Shown here one piece after another: positions 5,190 through 8,362 of a stretch of 8,362 nt of DNA (its first letter is position 1; each line of letters begins with the position of its first letter). The position numbers and the translations under genes are program-made. The notes beneath the pieces are model-generated. The model made no database searches and was not told where the DNA came from. It saw only the letters and a list, made by a program, of their open reading frames with translations. The stretch is from the NCBI GenBank assembly GCA_004557385.1, contig SFEA01000062.1, forward strand, positions 1-8,362. The letters are read 5' to 3'. The stretch comes from Bacteroidales bacterium (GTDB taxonomy: Bacteria; Bacteroidota; Bacteroidia; Bacteroidales; Muribaculaceae).

Positions 5190-7142
5190 ATGAATAAGAA
5201 GCTATTTGCAGTGCTTTTAGCGATGTTGTGCGGCGTGGCTGTGGCATTGTCGCAGACGCCCGAACAAGATTTCGCCCAGAATATACTAAAGAGCGCAAGC
5301 AACTATTACGCCTATCCCTATCTGGAGGCTGCGGCACCTGCGCTCACGCCTGCTCCGGAAGGATATGTGCCGTTTCACATCAATCACTACGGACGCCACG
5401 GCAGCCGCTGGCTCATCGACCCTAAGCAATATCAGTTGCCGGTCGACCAGCTCGCCATAGCCGAGCGCAACGGCATGCTCACCGAGCGCGGCAAGCAGGT
5501 GCTGGCGCAGCTGCGCGACATACTTGCTGCTTCGAAGGGCCGCTTGGGCGAACTCACTGACAAAGGAGCTGACCAGCATCGTGGCATCGCTCGCCGCATG
5601 TTTGCCAACTTCCCCGAGGTGTTTAGTGGCGATGCCGAGGTGATGGCGCGCTCGTCGGTGGTGGTGCGCTGCATCTTGTCGATGAGCAGCGAGCTGCAGG
5701 AGCTGCTTGCGCTGAACCCCAAGTTGCGCATCTCGGAGGATGCCAGCCAGGCCGACATGTATTATTGCTGCGGCAGCAACCCCAAAATATCGAAGGTATT
5801 CAATGCCAAGAAGCAAGCCATGGAGGACTATGTGATGAATTTGGTTGACCCCACCGAACTCAATAAACGCCTGTTCACCAACCAGCGCTTTGCTGCCGAC
5901 AGCATCAACGGCAAGCAGCTGATGATTGACCTGTGGGACATCACAAGCAATCAGCAAAGCCATTACACCGACGTGCAGTTCTACGACCTGTTCAGTGCTG
6001 CCGATGTGATGAACCTGTGGCGACGGGTGAACACCTGGTGGTATGCCTACAGCGCTTACAGCAGCGTCAGCAACTTCCGCGCACCGCTGCATCAGGCGCC
6101 GCTGCTGCAACAGTTTCTCACCACAGCCCAGCAAGCAGTAGAGGCAGGCAAACCGCAAGCTACATTGCGCTTCGGCCACGAATCGTGCTTGTTGCCTCTG
6201 GCGTGCCTCATGGAGCTCGACGATGCCGGCGCACGCAACGTGCCGTTCGACAGCCTTTCCTCGGTGTGGCAAAACTATAAGATTTTCCCTATGGGGTGCA
6301 ACATACAGTGGGTGTTCTACAAAAAGCCCGGCAGCAACGACGTGATAATGAAGGTGTTGCTCAACGAGGCTGAAGCCCGGTTGCCGGTGCCCACCGACAT
6401 TGCTCCGTATTATCACTGGAACGATGTGCGCAACTATTATCAAGCCAAGCTCGATGCCTTTGCCGCCAATCAGCCCGAAACCGACTGCTTCACCACCTCG
6501 AAGGGCAGAAAGGTGACCATATCGCACATCAAGCACGGCACGCTCATGCTCGACATCGACGACACCCTCACGGTGCACGTCGACCCCGTGGGCAAGGCGC
6601 TGCGCCCCACCGACTATTCGCTATATCCGCAAGCCGACGTGGTGCTGGTGACTCACGACCATTTCGACCACCTCGACCCGCAAGCCATAGCGCAACTGTC
6701 GCACCCTGGCACGCGCGTGTTTGCCAGCCGGGTCTGCTCAAAACGTCTGAAAGGAGCCACTGTGCTGCGTAACGGCGACACCGCGGAATGTCACGGCATA
6801 AGCATCACCGCCACCGCCGCCTACAACACCACGCCTGCCCACAAGCAGTTTCACAAACGTGGCGTAGGCAATGGATATGTGTTGCAAATCGACGACCTGC
6901 GCATCTACATCGCCGGCGACACCGAACCGATTGCCGAGATGAAGCAGCTGGGCAAAATCGACGTGGCGTTTTTGCCTGTCAACCAGCCATACACCATGAC
7001 CGTCGACCAATGCATCGAGGCTGCCCGCACAGTAAAGCCGCGTGTGCTGTTCCCCTATCACTACGGCGAAACCCGCGTTGAGGGCATAGCCTCGGCGCTC
7101 GCCGCCGACGGCATCGACGTGCGCGTGCGCCAGCTGCAATGA
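5190..7142 (+). CDS. Secreted two-domain protein: histidine phosphatase (branch 2) fused to a UlaG-like metallo-beta-lactamase-fold domain
   Basis: This 650-residue protein begins with a signal peptide (MNKKLFAVLLAMLCGVAVALSQ, cleavage near 20-22), so both domains should act in the periplasm or outside the cell. Residues about 30-420 form a histidine acid phosphatase domain: the RHG motif is R69-H70-G71-S72-R73, further phosphate-binding arginines are R154 and R160, and the proton donor region is H330-E331 in RFGHES. Residues about 433-650 form a metal-dependent hydrolase of UlaG-like type: H489-x-H491-x-D493-H494 in THDHFDHLD, H551 or H555 after AAYN, D577 in AGDT and H624 in PYHYGE. Both active sites look complete. 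Related phosphatases and MBL hydrolases normally occur as separate proteins of about 430 and 220 residues. Here they are joined by a short linker (about 421-433), with no second signal peptide and no stop. The substrate is unknown; a phosphate ester followed by a second ester, lactone or phosphodiester bond is a guess. A C-C pair lies at 193-194. Confidence 0.88.
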   Translation: MNKKLFAVLLAMLCGVAVALSQTPEQDFAQNILKSASNYYAYPYLEAAAPALTPAPEGYVPFHINHYGRHGSRWLIDPKQYQLPVDQLAIAERNGMLTERGKQVLAQLRDILAASKGRLGELTDKGADQHRGIARRMFANFPEVFSGDAEVMARSSVVVRCILSMSSELQELLALNPKLRISEDASQADMYYCCGSNPKISKVFNAKKQAMEDYVMNLVDPTELNKRLFTNQRFAADSINGKQLMIDLWDITSNQQSHYTDVQFYDLFSAADVMNLWRRVNTWWYAYSAYSSVSNFRAPLHQAPLLQQFLTTAQQAVEAGKPQATLRFGHESCLLPLACLMELDDAGARNVPFDSLSSVWQNYKIFPMGCNIQWVFYKKPGSNDVIMKVLLNEAEARLPVPTDIAPYYHWNDVRNYYQAKLDAFAANQPETDCFTTSKGRKVTISHIKHGTLMLDIDDTLTVHVDPVGKALRPTDYSLYPQADVVLVTHDHFDHLDPQAIAQLSHPGTRVFASRVCSKRLKGATVLRNGDTAECHGISITATAAYNTTPAHKQFHKRGVGNGYVLQIDDLRIYIAGDTEPIAEMKQLGKIDVAFLPVNQPYTMTVDQCIEAARTVKPRVLFPYHYGETRVEGIASALAADGIDVRVRQLQ

Positions 7143-7169
7143 TGAGCCGCCGCACAAGCCAACCCAAGA

Positions 7170-7219
7170 GGCAAACCGCCTGTTTGCCGCCCGTTTCGGC
7201 TCCTGCAAGCCGCGTTTTT
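7170..7219 (+). terminator. Tandem hairpins, probable terminator after the fusion gene
   Basis: GGCAAAC (7170-7176) pairs with GTTTGCC (7182-7188) around a 5-base loop. A second hairpin, CGGCT (7197-7201) with AGCCG (7208-7212), is followed two bases later by five T (7215-7219). The second hairpin plus T-run fits intrinsic termination; the first may help. Confidence 0.6.
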
Positions 7220-7284
7220 CACTTATTTGGCACGTTAAAAGCAAAAAAGTGGTGAAATTGTTTTCACAATTTGATATTATCCAT

Positions 7285-7292
7285 TAATTTTG
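7285..7292 (+). promoter_or_regulatory. Candidate -7 box of the TPR gene promoter
   Basis: TAATTTTG matches TAnnTTTG and lies 57 bases before the start codon. The expected leader of about 50 bases is very A-rich and has no Shine-Dalgarno sequence, which is typical of well-expressed Bacteroidota genes. TTG at 7258-7260 is the nearest -33 candidate, but its 24-base spacing is longer than usual. Confidence 0.55.
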
Positions 7293-7349
7293 CAACTTGT
7301 TGGAACAAACTACAAATTAGTAAAATAAATAAAGATTAACATAAACGAA

Positions 7350-8033
7350 ATGGCAAAAGAAAAAGCGAATCAAACTCGTACGTCAATCGACGAAATCAAC
7401 GAAGGTCTCTCGTCGTTTGAGCAAAAAGTAGAAAACAACAAGAAGGTTATCGGATATGCAGCAGTTGCAATCCTGGTGATTGCCGCAATCATATTCGGCT
7501 ACAAATACCTCTATCAGCAACCACGCGAAGAAAGCTCGAAGAACGAAGTATGTCAAGCCGACATGAACCTCGCCCTCGGTGAGGACTCGGTGGCGTTGGC
7601 TCAATACAAGGCTGTTGCCGACAAGTATGGCAATGCCAACGGCGAGCGCGCAGCCCTCAATGCAGCCATCATCCTTTATCAAAAAGGCAAATTCGAGGAA
7701 GCTATTAAGTACATCAAGGAATATTCGGGCGAAGGCACCCTCGTGGGTCCTGCCGCTCAATCGCTCCTCGGCGACTGCTACGTTAACCTCGACAAGCTCT
7801 CCGATGCACTTTCGGCTTACGACAAGGCTATCTCGATGAGCGACAACAACGAATTGTACACTCCGCTGTTCATGACCAAGAAGGCTGTGATTTACCGCGA
7901 ACAAAAGCAATTCGACAAGGAGGCTGAAATCTATCAGACCATCAAGGACAAGTTCCCAACATTCAGCGCCAACTACAACGTAGACGTCGACAAATATCTT
8001 GCTCGCGCAAAGGCTGAAGCTGAGGCTAAGTAA
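7350..8033 (+). CDS. Membrane-anchored tetratricopeptide repeat protein
   Basis: This 227-residue protein has a charged N-terminal segment (1-32), one transmembrane helix (about 34-53, VIGYAAVAILVIAAIIFGYK) and a helical C-terminal part, so it is probably an inner-membrane protein with its repeats in the periplasm. TPR-like helix pairs are seen at about 100-125 (A..NAAIILYQKGKFEEAIKY), 134-164 (AAQSLLGDCYVNLDKLSDALSAYDKAI) and 171-204 (the segment ending in KQFDKEAEIYQTIKDKFP). The layout resembles the YfgM type of TPR protein that assists the Sec translocon or periplasmic folding, and matching proteins are widespread in Bacteroidales; the exact function is not established by sequence. The C-terminus is a charged KAEAEAK tail. 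It has its own promoter motif and terminator, so it appears to be a single-gene transcript. Confidence 0.9.
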   Translation: MAKEKANQTRTSIDEINEGLSSFEQKVENNKKVIGYAAVAILVIAAIIFGYKYLYQQPREESSKNEVCQADMNLALGEDSVALAQYKAVADKYGNANGERAALNAAIILYQKGKFEEAIKYIKEYSGEGTLVGPAAQSLLGDCYVNLDKLSDALSAYDKAISMSDNNELYTPLFMTKKAVIYREQKQFDKEAEIYQTIKDKFPTFSANYNVDVDKYLARAKAEAEAK

Positions 8034-8065
8034 AGCAAACTATTTCTTACGAAATAAGAATGATC

Positions 8066-8101
8066 CGGAGGACTCACATATCGTGTGCCCTCCGTTTTTT
8101 T
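8066..8101 (+). terminator. Intrinsic terminator after the TPR gene
   Basis: CGGAGG (8066-8071) pairs with CCTCCG (8089-8094), the stem continuing inward through two single mismatches to CAC/GTG around a 5-base loop. Seven T follow (8095-8101). A second AT-rich hairpin, TTCTTA/TAAGAA, lies just before it (8044-8060). Confidence 0.85.
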
Positions 8102-8184
8102 CTGCCTGCCGCAGGGTTGTGCACGTTGTGTGCCGTCTGTGGGAGATGTGATGCGATGCTGTAGGGGCGCCTGCCGCGAGGATG

Positions 8185-8343
8185 TGCCATCGGAGATGGC
8201 AAACCATGCATAACCGTTGGTGGAGCGATAGCGCAACCTGCGGGGAGCGGAAACCTCACTATCATTCGGCGTCGAAGATGTCGAACAATGTTGTGCCACT
8301 TCGAGGCACATTATTATTGGAGCCACCTCTCCGCAGGCTGCGC
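8185..8343. repeat. Nested inverted repeats, possible dispersed intergenic repeat element
   Basis: GCGCAACCTGCGGGGAG (8231-8247) is complementary to 8327-8343 at 15 of 17 positions. Near the right arm, inside this pair, lies a perfect hairpin TGTGCC/GGCACA (8292-8297 and 8305-8310), and just to the left another, TGCCATC/GATGGCA with a 3-base loop (8185-8201). GCCTGCCGC also occurs twice before it (near 8105 and 8170). The stretch from 8102 to the window end holds no convincing gene. Its strong secondary structure and its place between genes resemble repeat families scattered between genes in Bacteroidales, but a genome-wide copy count is needed. Confidence 0.5.
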
Positions 8344-8362
8344 CCTTGTGGGCTTGCCAGCG

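Noticed and set aside
5286..6578. Long minus-strand frame (430 codons) opposite the phosphatase domain
   Set aside because: Antisense to a gene with a signal peptide and complete active sites; its composition, rich in His, Val and Ala, is typical of mirror frames.
7973..8326. 117-codon minus-strand frame across the end of the TPR gene and the following repeat
   Set aside because: It runs through the terminator and the inverted repeats into the TPR gene; frames of this sort commonly arise from repeat sequence and are not supported as protein.
1..8362. CRISPR array, rRNA genes or a transposase
   Set aside because: No regularly spaced repeats, rRNA-like sequence or transposase-like protein was seen in any part of the window.

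Overview
The window looks like a chromosomal stretch from a Bacteroidales (Bacteroidota) bacterium, probably a gut or oral lineage related to Prevotella or Muribaculaceae; the genus cannot be fixed from sequence alone. The reasons are the Bacteroidota-type -7 promoter motif TAnnTTTG in front of several genes, A-rich leaders with weak or no Shine-Dalgarno sequence, a Bacteroidota-style tyrosine recombinase, and protein families typical of this order.

Left part (1-1770): what looks like one end of an integrated mobile element. It is visibly more AT-rich than the rest. It holds a short ORF start running off the left edge, a structured non-coding stretch with an imperfect long inverted repeat (97-274), and a complete integrase gene on the minus strand (284-1516) that lacks the usual first catalytic arginine. 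Between the integrase and the tRNA lie short direct and inverted GGTGGAG repeats and a terminator. A tRNA-Phe(GAA) gene (1771-1843, minus strand) with a good upstream promoter follows. Its 3' end faces the integrase, the usual geometry for an element inserted in a tRNA 3' end.

Middle part (2031-4583): a secreted GH5-type beta-mannanase-like enzyme, preceded by a -7 box and a 5' leader that can fold into an H-type pseudoknot, then a class I mannose-6-phosphate isomerase (manA), closed by a strong intrinsic terminator. Together they suggest extracytoplasmic attack on mannan and entry of mannose into glycolysis.

Right part (4628-8101): a free methionine-R-sulfoxide reductase (GAF domain). 45 bases later comes a 650-residue secreted protein that joins a branch-2 histidine phosphatase domain to a UlaG-like metallo-beta-lactamase-fold domain in one reading frame, which is the most unusual protein here. 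Two tandem hairpins follow, then a separately promoted membrane-anchored TPR protein and its terminator. The last 260 bases (8102-8362) carry no convincing gene but contain nested inverted repeats resembling a dispersed intergenic repeat element.

No CRISPR array, rRNA or transposase gene is visible.
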